Shown here: positions 46,201 to 53,960 of the stretch, piece after piece | How the letters are laid out: each line of letters begins with the position of its first letter | Position numbering within the stretch: the stretch's first letter is position 1 | Source: Pyxicephalus adspersus | Lineage: Eukaryota; Chordata; Amphibia; Anura; Pyxicephalidae | Direction: 5' to 3' | DNA: 64,000 bases | NCBI RefSeq assembly: GCF_032062135.1 | Contig: NC_092858.1 | Coordinates: 122,781,050-122,845,049, forward strand | Notes under the pieces: generated by a model | The model's database searches: none | Told to the model about the DNA's origin: nothing | The model's input: only the letters and a program-made list of their open reading frames with translations | Position numbers and translations under genes: made by a program

Positions 46201-48829
46201 AATTTAACTGGCCAGAGGTGTGAACCATGTCCCCTGTACAAATCCCTGGCCTAGGGAAGTGGGTGGGCTGTTTCTCCCCCTTTGAATGACACCCGGCTCC
46301 CCGCGCAGTGATGCACAGTTAGGAGCCGGTAACTTTATTGGTCCACAGGACCGAAAAGGTTGTCGACCACTGATCTAAAGCACTAAAGGCCTCTTAAAAC
46401 AAAGGACATATTCTCCAGAACGTTGTGTATCGCATTTGTTACATTATTGGTAAAAAATGTATTTAAACCATTCTGATTAGGGATTGTAATAAATTTGCTT
46501 TAAGAAATGTTGGTCAGTTTAAATGGTGGCAGATGTCATCAATCTGGTATGTAGACAAATATGGAGAAAAAGATACAAGGACAGAAGGATTGATGTATAT
46601 GTTCTTGTATTTATTATAAAAGAAAACTTTCACTTTATCGTAAAGAATCACAATAGTTTTATGAAACATTCCATAAATCTACAATTGTGTTGACCTTCTG
46701 ACTAAAATGTTAATTCAATATTCCCACAATTTTGTGCAGCTCCATTGTCTGTTATATTCGGGTTTTGTGGTTTTACAGTTTGCCTTGTACTGAAGACAAT
46801 GAAAAAAATACAAGAAGGATAGAGACTTTTAATACAGGGCAGAAACCTTAATAGATTTCCTGTCTTGAAACTGAAATCCATGAAAAATGTAAAAATACCC
46901 ATGCAGTGGGGCTTTCCCTGCAATGCAAAGGTTTTCTTGTAGGTTACCAATAAAGAACTCTTTTTCGTTCCTTACCCCTTTCTCCCACAGGCTTCCTTTT
47001 CTCCATATGGTCCCCCAATGTTGTCTACGTGGCACTCTGTCACTCAAAGGCACTTTTGCGTCTTAATGTATGCCGAGTTGTATGCCACACACTGAAGTGC
47101 CGGATGTGCATACATGTTTCCCTCTCATCTATGTGTGTCTCTGTATGCATGTTTACCATAAGCTTTAAAGCAGAAGTAAACCCAAAACAATAAAATCTCA
47201 CTTACCTTCAATCTGGCAGATCAGTCTGTCCGTCGGAAGGTTTCTTCCATCGGGTCTTGCGTCATCCCAGTATCTGTCTTCGTCACGGCGCAGAGGCCGT
47301 TGTCTACCCTTTCATGTTAAGTGAAAAATCTGAGATTTAGGATTTAATTGTGTATTTATTTTCATATTTAGTAATATTATTACTTTTTTTTTTCCCTATC
47401 CAAGGGTTATATATAGATACTGGTAGTGAGGCAGATGCAGAAATCCTGAACACTCCATTTGCAGCAAATATACAAAGTGTCAGAATTCCACAGTTATATG
47501 GCGCTCGTGGAGCAAGTCACCCTGGGGAGATGCGCGACAGTCATCTTGTACCAGGTGAGATGTTCACATATAGTTAATGAGCAGATTTGCTGTTTTAATT
47601 TTTGTGGATAGTGGTTTTGTTTTTTTAACTTGGTTTACGTATAAAAAAAAACTGACGTTGTACACTTCACGTTGTAAACATTTACAGTTTTTATCCAGTG
47701 CAGTTGTAAGTTTTACCTTATTTTCCCGACACCGGGCGTAAATATTATGTTGCTTATATGTGTGTCATATGTTTGTAGGTGCTGGACAACATATGATCTG
47801 CTCGGATTGTTATGACAACGCTAATATCTACTCACGAACTAGAGAATATTGTCCATATACATACATGACAGAAGAAGATCAAATGGACCAAACCTTGTCT
47901 AGCTTTCTGACGCACATCCCAAAGGAGACTTTGGTGTCACATTCTCATGAGTTGGGCGCATCTGTTGCTGAGAGGGATATGTCTGCATTCCACAACAACT
48001 TTGACAGAAAAAGTGTAAAACCCAGCTGTGGTAAGCAATCTGTGTCATACTTTTCTTCTGTGATCGTCAGTCTTTTTGTTTAGAAGACATTTTTTGGAAG
48101 ACTGGATTATTTGTAGTATCCGGCTTTTTTAAACTGAGCGTTAAAATGACAGTCGCAGCTGTGTATCCTTATTTGTTTTTCCTCTGAACAGACATAATAT
48201 TCACAAACTACAGACTTACTAAACTGCAGTGTTCTGTACAACTAAACATTTACAGCAAATCCTAGGGGCATATCACTTTGTATTTCTTTTCTTTTTTGTA
48301 ATCTCTAGTATAAGATTTTTTTTAATCCATTTTTACAAAACTTCAAATATTTGTATATGTTGTTCATTAAATGCCAAGAAAAAGTACCAAATCTTAATGT
48401 GCAACCATATAATATATCTGCGTGTATTCACACATCCATATTAAATAGTTTTTAAGACTTATTCTCCATCTATCTATAAACATTAGTAATAGTAACCTGA
48501 AAAATACCTATACATTATCTGACCTAAAGCCATAATGTTTTATTTTGTAGAACACTAGTAAAATGATGTCCTATTCTCTTTTTGCCCTTACAGATTCCTG
48601 TTCTTGTCCAAACTGGTCTATAAAGAAAGATGGCAACATTCCTCTCCCACACACCAATTTAGGCCATCATTTGGTTGTTGGTCATGACAAATCCTTAATT
48701 AGAAATGAAGGACCATCTTCAGCCAAGGCAGAAGAGCATCCCCTGCCAAGACCTTGTTTGAGATCATATGACCAAGACTGTGACCTAAGCAGGACTCCAT
48801 TTATTGGCGATTACAAGGAAACAACCTAG
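15816..48829 (+). CDS. LRIG2: LRIG2: leucine-rich repeats and immunoglobulin-like domains protein 2, 19 coding exons
   Basis: Joined exons: 15816-15994, 25818-25889, 26836-26910, 27708-27842, 29009-29152, 29273-29416, 30322-30465, 31983-32126, 35815-35895, 36502-36573, 39527-39595, 40667-40830, 42401-42721, 42983-43264, 43539-43988, 45865-46014, 47405-47554, 47779-48030, 48594-48829. The 3264 nt give 1087 aa. All introns are GT-AG and the frame is unbroken. Domains: signal peptide (1 to about 23), LRRNT Cys 27/31/33/40, 15 LRRs (about 60-420), LRRCT (about 425-475), three C2-type Ig domains (disulphide pairs 501/562, 605/657, 689/748), TM about 787-810, cytoplasmic tail to 1087. LRIG proteins are single-pass membrane regulators of receptor tyrosine kinase and other growth-factor signalling. 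The tail blocks [20 protein letters not shown] and [20 protein letters not shown] identify LRIG2; LRIG1 and LRIG3 lack these exact blocks as I remember them. Human LRIG2 is about 1065 aa; the difference includes exon 17. Confidence 0.95.
16027..16275. repeat. Diverged tandem repeat with expanding (TA)n in intron 1
   Basis: About five units of the form ATCACCAGAGGTGTGCAATA + (TA)n + CACAGG (unit about 34-60 bp, start points near 16085, 16121, 16165, 16231). The length varies because the internal TA run grows from a few bases to about 35 (16182-16217). It begins only about 30 bp after the exon 1 donor. Confidence 0.85.
16500..16876. mobile_element. T2/Kolobok-type MITE in LRIG2 intron 1
   Basis: Bounded by TTAA at 16500-16503 and 16873-16876. 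Inside, the left end AGAGGAACTAAACTT pairs with the inverse of the right end (AGCGTATCTAAACTC), about 11 of 15 matching. TTAA targets and the TTAAAGNRRAAC start fit the amphibian T2 (Kolobok) MITEs. The interior is C+G rich with GTTTCTTCCATCAGGTC, shared with 47165-47310. Confidence 0.68.
16877..18044. other. LRIG2 intron 1, no supported feature
   Basis: Unique-looking intronic sequence. A segment at about 16940-17215 reads like an old MITE (ATTCTCGACCTTTG ... GTTGAGAACCACTGACC), consistent with a worn hAT-type end, but I cannot close it. Confidence 0.4.
18045..18214. mobile_element. hAT-like MITE, CAGTGTTCTCCCCA family, copy A
   Basis: Shares with the copies at 20573, 23642 and 25680 the core CAGCCGGGTGGTTGTTGAAA, GCTGGGTGG and the end TGGGGAGAACAC. 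Left end CAGTAATCTCTCCAGAATTT. No clean 8-bp duplication is seen here; family assignment comes from copy C. Confidence 0.65.
19318..19490. repeat. Interspersed repeat, GGCTACGTACACACGTCAGATGA family
   Basis: Begins GGCTAGGTATACATGTCAGA (19319) and includes GAGAATTTGGCGCGTGTACA, GTGGATCCACAGACAACTGC and AATGCAAGTGAAGGG. The same modules occur inverted at 53785-53955, so this is a dispersed element, probably a MITE. The open frame 19345-19584 is part of this repeat. Confidence 0.7.
20573..20737. mobile_element. hAT-like MITE, CAGTGTTCTCCCCA family, copy B
   Basis: Core ACAGCCGGGTGGTTACTGAA and end TTCTGGGGAGAACACTG, same orientation as copies A and C. The left end GATTCTCCCCAGAAGTGTTT is diverged. 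Confidence 0.65.
23391..23580. mobile_element. MITE related to the 6454 and 38330 elements
   Basis: AGAGGAATTAAACCC followed by CCAGTCCCTGTTCTGTCTTG, CAGCCATCTTGATTGTCCAG and GCCAGGATGATGTAACTTC, module-by-module similar to 6454-6600 and 38325-38470. Boundaries approximate. Confidence 0.5.
23642..23775. mobile_element. hAT-like MITE, CAGTGTTCTCCCCA family, copy C with 8-bp duplication
   Basis: A 134-bp element from CAGTATTCAGCCCAGAAAT to GGGGGAGAACACTG. The ends are imperfect inverted repeats (CAGTRTTC..CCCA). Flanks CTTGAGTA (23634-23641) and TTTGAGTA (23776-23783) match at 7 of 8 bases, the target-site size of hAT transposons. The clearest copy of the family. Confidence 0.78.
25678..25720. 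mobile_element. hAT-like MITE, CAGTGTTCTCCCCA family, fragment D
   Basis: ACCCAGAATTTTCTTCAAGC then TGGGTGGCGAGC matches the left part of the same family. The rest is missing or unrecognisable. It lies about 100 bp upstream of exon 2. Confidence 0.5.
25818..25889 (+). CDS. LRIG2: LRIG2 exon 2: LRR 1
   Basis: A 72-nt exon, exactly 24 codons and one repeat ([20 protein letters not shown]). Pyrimidine-rich acceptor TTTTTAG, donor GTAAGT, phase 2 at both sides. The preceding intron is 9.8 kb, the largest in the gene. Confidence 0.93.
26836..26910 (+). CDS. LRIG2: LRIG2 exon 3: LRR 2
   Basis: 75 nt, 25 codons, one repeat ([20 protein letters not shown]). Acceptor CCTAG, donor GTAAGT, phase 2 to phase 2. 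Confidence 0.93.
27708..27842 (+). CDS. LRIG2: LRIG2 exon 4: LRRs 3-4
   Basis: 135 nt, 45 codons, two repeats ([10 protein letters not shown]..., [18 protein letters not shown]). Acceptor CTGCAG, donor GTAAGT, phase 2-2. Confidence 0.94.
29009..29152 (+). CDS. LRIG2: LRIG2 exon 5: LRRs 5-6
   Basis: 144 nt, 48 codons, two repeats ([36 protein letters not shown]). Acceptor TGCAG, donor GTAAGT. The intron to exon 6 is only 120 bp. Confidence 0.95.
29273..29416 (+). CDS. LRIG2: LRIG2 exon 6: LRRs 7-8
   Basis: 144 nt, two repeats ([40 protein letters not shown]). The LTFQGL and KLQRN segments are shared by all LRIG paralogues. Confidence 0.95.
30322..30465 (+). CDS. LRIG2: LRIG2 exon 7: LRRs 9-10
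   Basis: 144 nt, two repeats ([38 protein letters not shown]). Acceptor CTACAG, donor GTAAGT, phase 2-2. Confidence 0.95.
31520..31833. mobile_element. Tigger/pogo-like MITE in LRIG2 intron 7
   Basis: The right end GGTTGCCGGATTTTTGAATG + TCAACTG is followed by TA (31834-31835). The reverse complement, CAGTTGACATTCAAAAATCC, resembles Tigger-type termini. The interior (TGTAGTACACTGTCTGGCCA, GAAACAGCTGTTAGGT, AGTAAGGCTGGCCTG) is about 85 percent similar by eye to 52316-52666. The left end is worn; the start is approximate. Confidence 0.65.
31983..32126 (+). CDS. LRIG2: LRIG2 exon 8: LRRs 11-12
   Basis: 144 nt, two repeats ([38 protein letters not shown]). Acceptor CCTCTAG, donor GTAAGT. Confidence 0.95.
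35815..35895 (+). CDS. LRIG2: LRIG2 exon 9: LRR 13
   Basis: 81 nt, one 27-residue repeat ([20 protein letters not shown]) with the three-residue lengthening typical of this LRIG repeat. Acceptor ATACAG, donor GTAAGT. Confidence 0.95.
36502..36573 (+). CDS. LRIG2: LRIG2 exon 10: LRR 14
   Basis: 72 nt, one repeat ([20 protein letters not shown]). Acceptor TTTCAG, donor GTAAGT. Confidence 0.95.
38325..38500. mobile_element. MITE related to the 6454 and 23391 elements
   Basis: GGGAAACTAAACTTGCCCC head, then CTTGACTTGGCCAGGCTGAA and GAGTTCATTCATTCTTGGCA, matching the interior of the 6454 copy. Boundaries not resolved. Confidence 0.5.
38638..39149. mobile_element. hAT-type non-autonomous element with perfect 8-bp target duplication
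   Basis: Begins CAGGGGTGTCCAAACTTTTG and ends GGCCGGACTTTGGACATGTC + TG. The ends are inverted repeats (CAGGGGTGTCCAAACTT against CAGACATGTCCAAAGTCCGG). An exact TGCTAAAG flanks it on both sides (38630-38637 and 39150-39157), the 8-bp duplication of hAT elements. The 512-bp body has internal near-repeats (CAGCACACGCCCACCAGG / CAGCACACGCCCACTATA and GGATTCCCTGTGCA twice) and no credible transposase; open frames there are shadows. It lies in intron 10. Confidence 0.88.
39527..39595 (+). CDS. LRIG2: LRIG2 exon 11: LRR 15
   Basis: 69 nt, one repeat ([20 protein letters not shown]), one codon shorter than the standard 72-nt LRR exon. Acceptor TTGCAG, donor GTAAGT. Confidence 0.93.
40054..40345. 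mobile_element. hAT-like repeat beginning CAGTGGTCCCCAACC
   Basis: Left end CAGTGGTCCCCAACCTATTG is typical of hAT-family MITEs. The interior ATGCCAGAACCCTCCCA is shared with 59812-59830, and the right part has CACAGACCACAGGTTGGGGA, suggesting an incomplete right end. No confident duplication. It lies in intron 11, about 320 bp before exon 12. Confidence 0.55.
40667..40830 (+). CDS. LRIG2: LRIG2 exon 12: LRRCT cap
   Basis: 164 nt. Encodes the C-terminal LRR cap ([13 protein letters not shown] ... [13 protein letters not shown] ... ICD) with its four cysteines. It switches intron phase from 2 to 1 (donor GTTAGT after the first base of an Asp codon), marking the boundary between the LRR and Ig modules. 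Confidence 0.95.
42401..42721 (+). CDS. LRIG2: LRIG2 exon 13: Ig domain 1
   Basis: 321 nt, phase 1-1. Ig fold with Cys 501 (FTCSAG), Trp of TAWRKDGE and Cys 562 in [15 protein letters not shown]. Several N-glycosylation sequons (NVT, NGT, NFT, NYS). Long pyrimidine tract with CCTCCAG acceptor. Confidence 0.95.
42983..43264 (+). CDS. LRIG2: LRIG2 exon 14: Ig domain 2
   Basis: 282 nt, phase 1-1. Contains the almost invariant LRIG segment [19 protein letters not shown] and MHVMPED, with Cys 605 and Cys 657 ([11 protein letters not shown]). The introns on both sides are short (261 and 274 bp). Confidence 0.96.
43539..43988 (+). CDS. LRIG2: LRIG2 exon 15: Ig domain 3, TM and juxtamembrane
   Basis: 450 nt, phase 1-1. 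Ig3 has Cys 689 and Cys 748 ([16 protein letters not shown]). A 20-residue linker follows, then the TM helix [18 protein letters not shown] (about 789-806) with a stop-transfer MRRKNEDYS. Donor GTGAGT. Reading through this donor would add about 27 residues before a stop. Confidence 0.95.
45301..45756. mobile_element. TA-flanked MITE, same family as 14165-14544, inverted
   Basis: Right end ...ACCCGGGGACTACCTG followed by TA; left end TACAGACGACTCCTAGATAC. The right 90 bases are the reverse complement of the left 90 bases of 14165-14544 (GGAACAAACCTACAATCCCT, AAATTCAACTTAGG). It ends 108 bp before exon 16 of LRIG2. Confidence 0.72.
45865..46014 (+). CDS. LRIG2: LRIG2 exon 16: cytoplasmic tail, LRIG2-specific segment
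   Basis: 150 nt, phase 1-1. Encodes [20 protein letters not shown] then [15 protein letters not shown], the segment shared nearly intact with mammalian LRIG2. Acceptor CTTCACAG; the donor GTATAG is weak at position +5. Confidence 0.94.
46185..46376. repeat. Possible hAT-type MITE in intron 16
   Basis: The right end GAAAAGGTTGTCGACCACTG resembles the worn GGTTGGGGACCACTG terminus of hAT MITEs. G+C-rich interior. The left end CAGAGGGTTAATTCC is doubtful and no duplication is visible. Confidence 0.4.
47165..47310. mobile_element. T2/Kolobok-type MITE, truncated, in intron 16
   Basis: Starts TTAAAGCAGAAGTAAACCC (47165) and runs through TCTCACTTACCTTCAATCTG and GGTTTCTTCCATCGGGTCTT, matching 16500-16650. 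The right half is absent. It lies about 95 bp before exon 17. Confidence 0.6.
47405..47554 (+). CDS. LRIG2: LRIG2 exon 17: cytoplasmic tail, extra exon
   Basis: 150 nt, phase 1-1, acceptor TATCCAAG, donor GTGAGA. Encodes [20 protein letters not shown] and then about 30 residues. The position and the SEAD motif recall the homologous LRIG3 exon (SSEADVE). In human LRIG2 as I remember it, the HKGTDG segment joins almost directly to [10 protein letters not shown], so this exon would be missing or skipped there. It is in frame and could be cassette-spliced. Confidence 0.82.
47779..48030 (+). CDS. LRIG2: LRIG2 exon 18: cytoplasmic tail with [10 protein letters not shown] block
   Basis: 252 nt, phase 1-1. 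[20 protein letters not shown] and [16 protein letters not shown] match LRIG2. Acceptor TTTGTAG, donor GTAAGC. Several tyrosines are candidate phosphorylation sites (inference). Confidence 0.95.
48594..48829 (+). CDS. LRIG2: LRIG2 exon 19: C-terminus and stop
   Basis: 236 nt ending in TAG at 48827-48829. Acceptor CCTTACAG. The final residues [16 protein letters not shown] resemble the mammalian LRIG2 end (an FSRT-like motif near the terminus); upstream of this the segment is poorly conserved. Confidence 0.92.
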
Positions 48830-49505
48830 ATATACCAAATTAATCTGCAAGTCAGCTGACTTTGTGTGGACTACCTCAGAATTTACTCCATGGCCAAAAA
48901 GTGCTATAATAGGCTTGTTTACAAATGTTGCGTGGACCAATGCAAAAATGCCACTGCATTGAAGTGCAGAGAGGTGAACACTATGTAGCTTGGATTGGTC
49001 AAAACAAGAGCACTTGTCGCTTCTACAGTTATTTGCTTCAAAGTTCAAGAGTCAGTTGTGACATGGCTGGGACCATCATCACTTATTGTTAAGTGATCTC
49101 TTGAATAACAGTCGCAGGACAGTTGTAACAGGTTTGAATGTTCCTGTCATAAGTTCACAGCGAAGTGGATTTATTCATTACTATGTGTGCAATGTTGGCG
49201 TGTGCATGTGAACACACTCCAAAACATGTACCTTCACATCTGGTACTGGACGTTTCATGCACGTGGTACTAGTCTGAAATTCATACAAGTACTGTGATAA
49301 TCTGTAATGCTTTTGAAGGTTGCTGCAGTTAACATGAAAGCAGTAGCTATGATTTGATGTTATTTATACCAGCTATATTACGATAACAGAAACCTAGAAT
49401 TACATAAGAAAACATTCCATGGAAAGGCAACATGTGTAATATTGCTTTTTTAGCTTTCAAGAGCTTTAGTGTATGTGAAATAAAATGTTGGCATTATTAT
49501 AAAAT
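48830..49505 (+). other. LRIG2: LRIG2 3' UTR, proximal part, with candidate poly(A) signal
   Basis: Sequence after the TAG stop. The first good AATAAA is at 49479-49484, about 650 nt past the stop. The next is at 50100-50105. A perfect Pumilio-type word TGTAAATA lies at 49543-49550. Mammalian LRIG2 has a long 3' UTR as I recall, so transcripts may extend further; the sequence alone does not decide the end. Confidence 0.45.
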
Positions 49506-50728
49506 TGCTGCTCCGGTAGCTGCTTAAAAGTGCTGTAACCTATGTAAATATTTTTTTTTAATTTCCTATGTTGTACTGGAAAGATAAAGAGTCCGGATTC
49601 CATAAGTTACAGTATTTTTTTGCATCTGCTCGATGCCCTGGGGATGGAAAAAAAAAACAACCTATACTTTATTAATCTGATGCTGAATTAAGGTAGGGTT
49701 TTATTCCTCACAGCTAGGTGTATTATGTTCCATAAATGACTTCAGCACATCACTCCTAAAGATAAAGTGGAGTTCAAGGTAAAATGCTGTTTGATTATAT
49801 ATAGTTATATAGTCTTATAGCTGCTGAGGTGAACCCCATTGCTCCCCCTGAAATTGCAGTTATGATATTCATTTGATTGGTGATCATTGATCAAAAAAAG
49901 GCTTCTATTTCCTAGTCGCTTCTTCTTTAACATGCCAATTAAAGAAGCAGCAGTACCATTCACATGGTCGTCCTTCTGTCCCCCCTCCTAAGTGCACACA
50001 CATAGATATACTGTATATTACAGCTTTTAAACTGATAAGATGTACTGTATGGATTCCAATAACTTTTTTTTAATATTTGCCTACATTTTAGCTTTAGGAA
50101 ATAAAGCGTACATTTCCCCTCTTACCATACCATCATTAATTCTAGGAAAGAGTCCTTTTTACAGAAAAGTTCCTGTAGTAGTTAAACTGACTTAATTTCA
50201 TTTGGATCAGCCTCCTATTGTTTCATTTTTAGAAAGCAGGAAATAAGCTTCTAATTGCTGAGTAAACCATCCAGATTCTATAATAGATTAGTAAGCAACA
50301 AAATGCTTTTTATGACGTGAAGCCCCTTAACAGGATATGGCCTCACCATTGCTGCTACATAACTAATGTACTATACATTTGAGGAAGGTGTGTTTTTACA
50401 CAGGTTACTTTACTTGGACGTAAAGTATAAGTGTATTTTGCTTTAAGTTGGGGGTTGATTTTAGAAAATATGTTCAGTTGTCAGGAAACTCCTTTCAGAG
50501 GTGGTAACTTTTTTTATTTTTTTTTTTTATTTAATACCTATTTCTCATTGGAAACATTTACCCATTTGCATGGATAATTTGGCTAGCCTCACTATGCCAT
50601 TGCTATAAATACTGCTGATCTAAAACGAATGAATATCCTGATGTGGCCTTATTGACACTTTGTGAGTTACACCCTTCTGTGGTACATTGCATTGTTTTAA
50701 AAACTGAACTGCAATATGCAGTTGTCTA

Positions 50729-51256
50729 CGAGGATCAGCCAAAATATTAAAAACAGGTGAAGTGAATAATTTTATTATATTGTTGCAATGGAACGTGTCA
50801 AATTGGTGGGATATATTAGTTAGCAAGTTAACAGTCCATTCTTGAAAGGTAATGTGGTGGAAGCAGGAAAAATGGGCAAGTGTAAGTATCTCAAAAACAT
50901 GTGACAAAGGCAAAACTTTATTGTGTTTATAGGTAACTCGGTCAGAACATGTACAAAAGAGTAGATCATGTTAGGTGGTCCTGGTATTCAGTGATTTGTT
51001 GTAAGACTCTGTGATGAGCATGGGCTCAAGAAGGCGAAATGTCTGGTCCAAGCTCTCGGAACTTCTGCAGCAATCATTGCTGAAAAACCTATTGCTGGCT
51101 ATGAAATTGAGGTGTCAGAACAAATGCTACACATACCCCAGGGCATCTTCAGTGGTCTTGTGGAGGCAACACTTTGAGTGCTCAGAGCTTTTTCAGTGGC
51201 ATTAATGGGGGTGCATAATATTAAGTAGGCTGTTAAAATATTTTGGCTGATCAATG
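50729..51256 (+). mobile_element. Tc1-like element relic (GATCAGCC termini), internally deleted
   Basis: Left end CGAGGATCAGCCAAAATATT after TA (50727-50728). Right end ATTTTGGCTGATCAATG before TA (51257-51258), an inverted pair typical of a Tc1 group abundant in fish and frogs. The left part keeps the promoter-proximal sequence and the transposase start (GGAAGCAGGAAAAATGGGCA, MGKCKYLKN...). The right part keeps fragments such as GCATCTTCAGTGGTCTTGTG. Most of the transposase, including the catalytic core, is deleted, leaving 528 bp of an expected 1.4-1.6 kb. Confidence 0.82.
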
Positions 51257-52273
51257 TATCTTTTTATCTCTTGCCTATCCTGAATTCTATTTTTCCCCTT
51301 TCTATACACTGATTTCAGAGGGAGTTTTGTGGAGACGCCTGTAATAGTGACTGAAATTTTGCAAATATCAAACCTATGTAAGCGAATACACCGTGCTGTG
51401 ACTAATGTAACACTATGAGGCAGTAAACATTGTTTTTTTACAGTCCATATCATACTGCACAGCTAAAGACCTAATCTGAGCTACCCTTCATATGCTTTCA
51501 TGGGCATTACTACTCAACTTCCATCATAGAGCAAATATACAGCAAGTCCGTTTTATTTACTAAAAAAAGGCTCCATTTACACATTGGGAGCAAAACTGAA
51601 CATACTATACACTGTCAGCTACATGAGTTTGCCAATGGAGCAGGGAAACCTTACTCATTCAGATGAAACTAGCTTTATGAATGTTTGTGCAGTACATAGC
51701 ACACCGCACCAGTGATTAACAGCCTGTGTAGTGCAGAAGGCAACTCTAAAATGTTCAGAGGGTCTTGTAGAAGGCTGACCGAATTCATTTGTCCGACTCT
51801 TTTGTATATTTCCTACAAATAGAATATTTAGATTATTAGTACCTTGTTTTTTTGAACCTTTGCCTTCGGCTGAACATTAGCACTTTCTTTTACCATTATT
51901 CCGTATTACTTTTAAACATTTTTTCATAAAATTGTAATTATTGAACAGAAATAAATGTGGTCAATGTGACAGGAGATATATAACAAAGTGATTATGTTAA
52001 CATTGATCTCAAAAGCAGTTTTTAATATAGCTAAGTGACAATCTAGAAAATTATGCAAAGGTGAATTATGCAAACAGCAACATATACCCAAAAGTTATAA
52101 AAATGTAGTCCAATACAATGCCAATAAATCCAAAATATAGTCTATATAGTACACTATTACATTTATAGTACATGTATACACTACTTGAGCCTTTGGAATA
52201 CCTGCTCATCCCTCCAATGTTTCTGAAGGTATAGACCAAAAGTGTTCACATTCTTAACTGGTGTGTATATGTG

Positions 52274-52274
<1 letters not shown>

Positions 52275-52313
<39 letters not shown>
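52275..52313. repeat. (TA)n microsatellite
   Basis: About 19 TA units immediately left of the Tigger-like MITE, consistent with insertion into a TA-rich target. Confidence 0.9.
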
Positions 52314-52315
<2 letters not shown>

Positions 52316-52318
<3 letters not shown>

Positions 52319-52666
52319 TTTGACATTGGAAAATTTGGCTACCAAAAATCCGTTAATCCATTTACTTCAGTTTCCCGGCATTAATTTCAAATCGCGTATT
52401 TAACACAGGGACTGTAGTACACTGTTTGGCCACTAATGATTTGGCGCTGTTCTGCAGAAACAGCTGTTAGGTGTGCTTGCTAAACTAAATACATGCTGAG
52501 ACATCCCTGCTCCCTGAAACCAGGCCAGATGCCTGTGGGTGCTGCCAGAGTAAGGCTGGCCTGAGTGTGGAGGTAAGTATATATAAAAAAAAAAAAAAAA
52601 ACGGGATTCTCTTAAATACGGCAATCCTCAAGTCCCGAGGTTGCCGGATATTTGATAGTCAACCTG
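52316..52666. mobile_element. Tigger/pogo-like MITE
   Basis: Left end CAGTTTGACATTGGAAAATT; right end GCCGGATATTTGATAGTCAA + CCTG followed by TA. Imperfect inverted termini; interior shared with 31520-31833 in the same orientation. It contains an A16-type run at about 52587-52603. No coding capacity. Confidence 0.75.
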
Positions 52667-53784
52667 TAAATATATAAAATCCTTTCTCTGGTACTCGTTC
52701 TAGTGATCCGAGTTCCAAGGTTGGTTTACTGTATGTAACCTGTTCCAAAACCTCTATATTTTTTCGCCGCACTTTATTATACAAAATGACACTCCTCTTA
52801 ATGTTTTGTTGCAAAAATCTATTTTCTATAACAGCGAAAGGTATAATTCTAGTACTGCAAACTTAAGCAGTCAGTCTTTGAATGAAGATACAGAACTCCT
52901 CAAGCACATAGCAGGAGTTAATATGGACAATCAGATGTATGATCTTTCTTTGTTTTTAGGAATCCTAGGAGCCCACTTACATCTTGGCGTATTGATCCAT
53001 TCTGTTAATGCACATGCATCTATTTTCCTTTTTTTTTTCCCACGCTTTAAGCGTTTCAATTCATACACAGCTACAGTTAATGTTTTTATTGAGCTTTTAC
53101 TACCATAAGTTTGTTGTTTCATGCAGTGCGGTAGATGAAGGCTGTAGACTGCTATGGAAGCTTAGGGGCAGGGATTGGCAGCTTTTGAACTGCTAAGGGC
53201 ATGGCACAATTCTGCCAGCTTACCTCAAAGCTGCATTTGTATAGAGGTGAATGGATTCAGTTGATTTCTGGTATTGGCGAGTTTAGTTTGTAATTTTATC
53301 TTAGAAATATGTCACAATGCTGCTGTTTTAATCACTATCCACTAAAGGAAATGCCCATTTTTTAAGTATCTGATTATTATTACAGTCCTTTTTATTTTTT
53401 TAATGTGAATATTTTACATTAACCACTAGGCTGCTAGCAGGTTGTAGGCTCTGAGCTAAACACTTTCCAGAAACTTTTATCCTTGTAATGTGGCCCCAGG
53501 TCTAATGGGCTTTTTTCAAGTATCTGCTCATGTGATTGGGTTATCCAGGGACCTTAAGCTCCCAGCATGCTCTGTTTCATTTTTTTTTTTCTTACAAAAT
53601 GTGCAACCAAAATTACATTGCTCTTTTCTTAAGCTTGCTATTCTATTAATTGCATTACAAGGTTTTAAAGGATAATTAGTTTTAAGCCAGTGACAGACAA
53701 GTTGTAAGAAACAAATAAGCTAGTAGCTCTTCTCACATAAATGTCAGGAGCTTCTCAATCTATATATTGTATACACAACTTAGA

Positions 53785-53960
53785 CTACGTACACACGTTA
53801 GACTTTTGTCGTTGTCCCCCTTCACTTGCATTACAGTTGTTCGTGGATCCGCCAGGATGGATACATGAACGACATCGGTCAGCTTCTGTATACACGCCAG
53901 ATTCTCGTCCAATACTATCCCTAAAACATCATCTGACCTGTGTATGTAGCCATACACTCT
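53785..53960. repeat. Interspersed repeat, GACTACGTACACACG family, inverted copy
   Basis: Starts GACTACGTACACACGTTAGA and ends CATCATCTGACCTGTGTATG + TAGCC. The ends are inverted versions of GGCTACGTACACACGTCAGA, so it is MITE-like. The body is the reverse complement of 19318-19490. Confidence 0.72.

Noticed and set aside
15816..48829. LRIG1 or LRIG3 instead of LRIG2
   Set aside because: Ectodomain blocks are shared by all three, but the tail segments [12 protein letters not shown] and [18 protein letters not shown] fit LRIG2.
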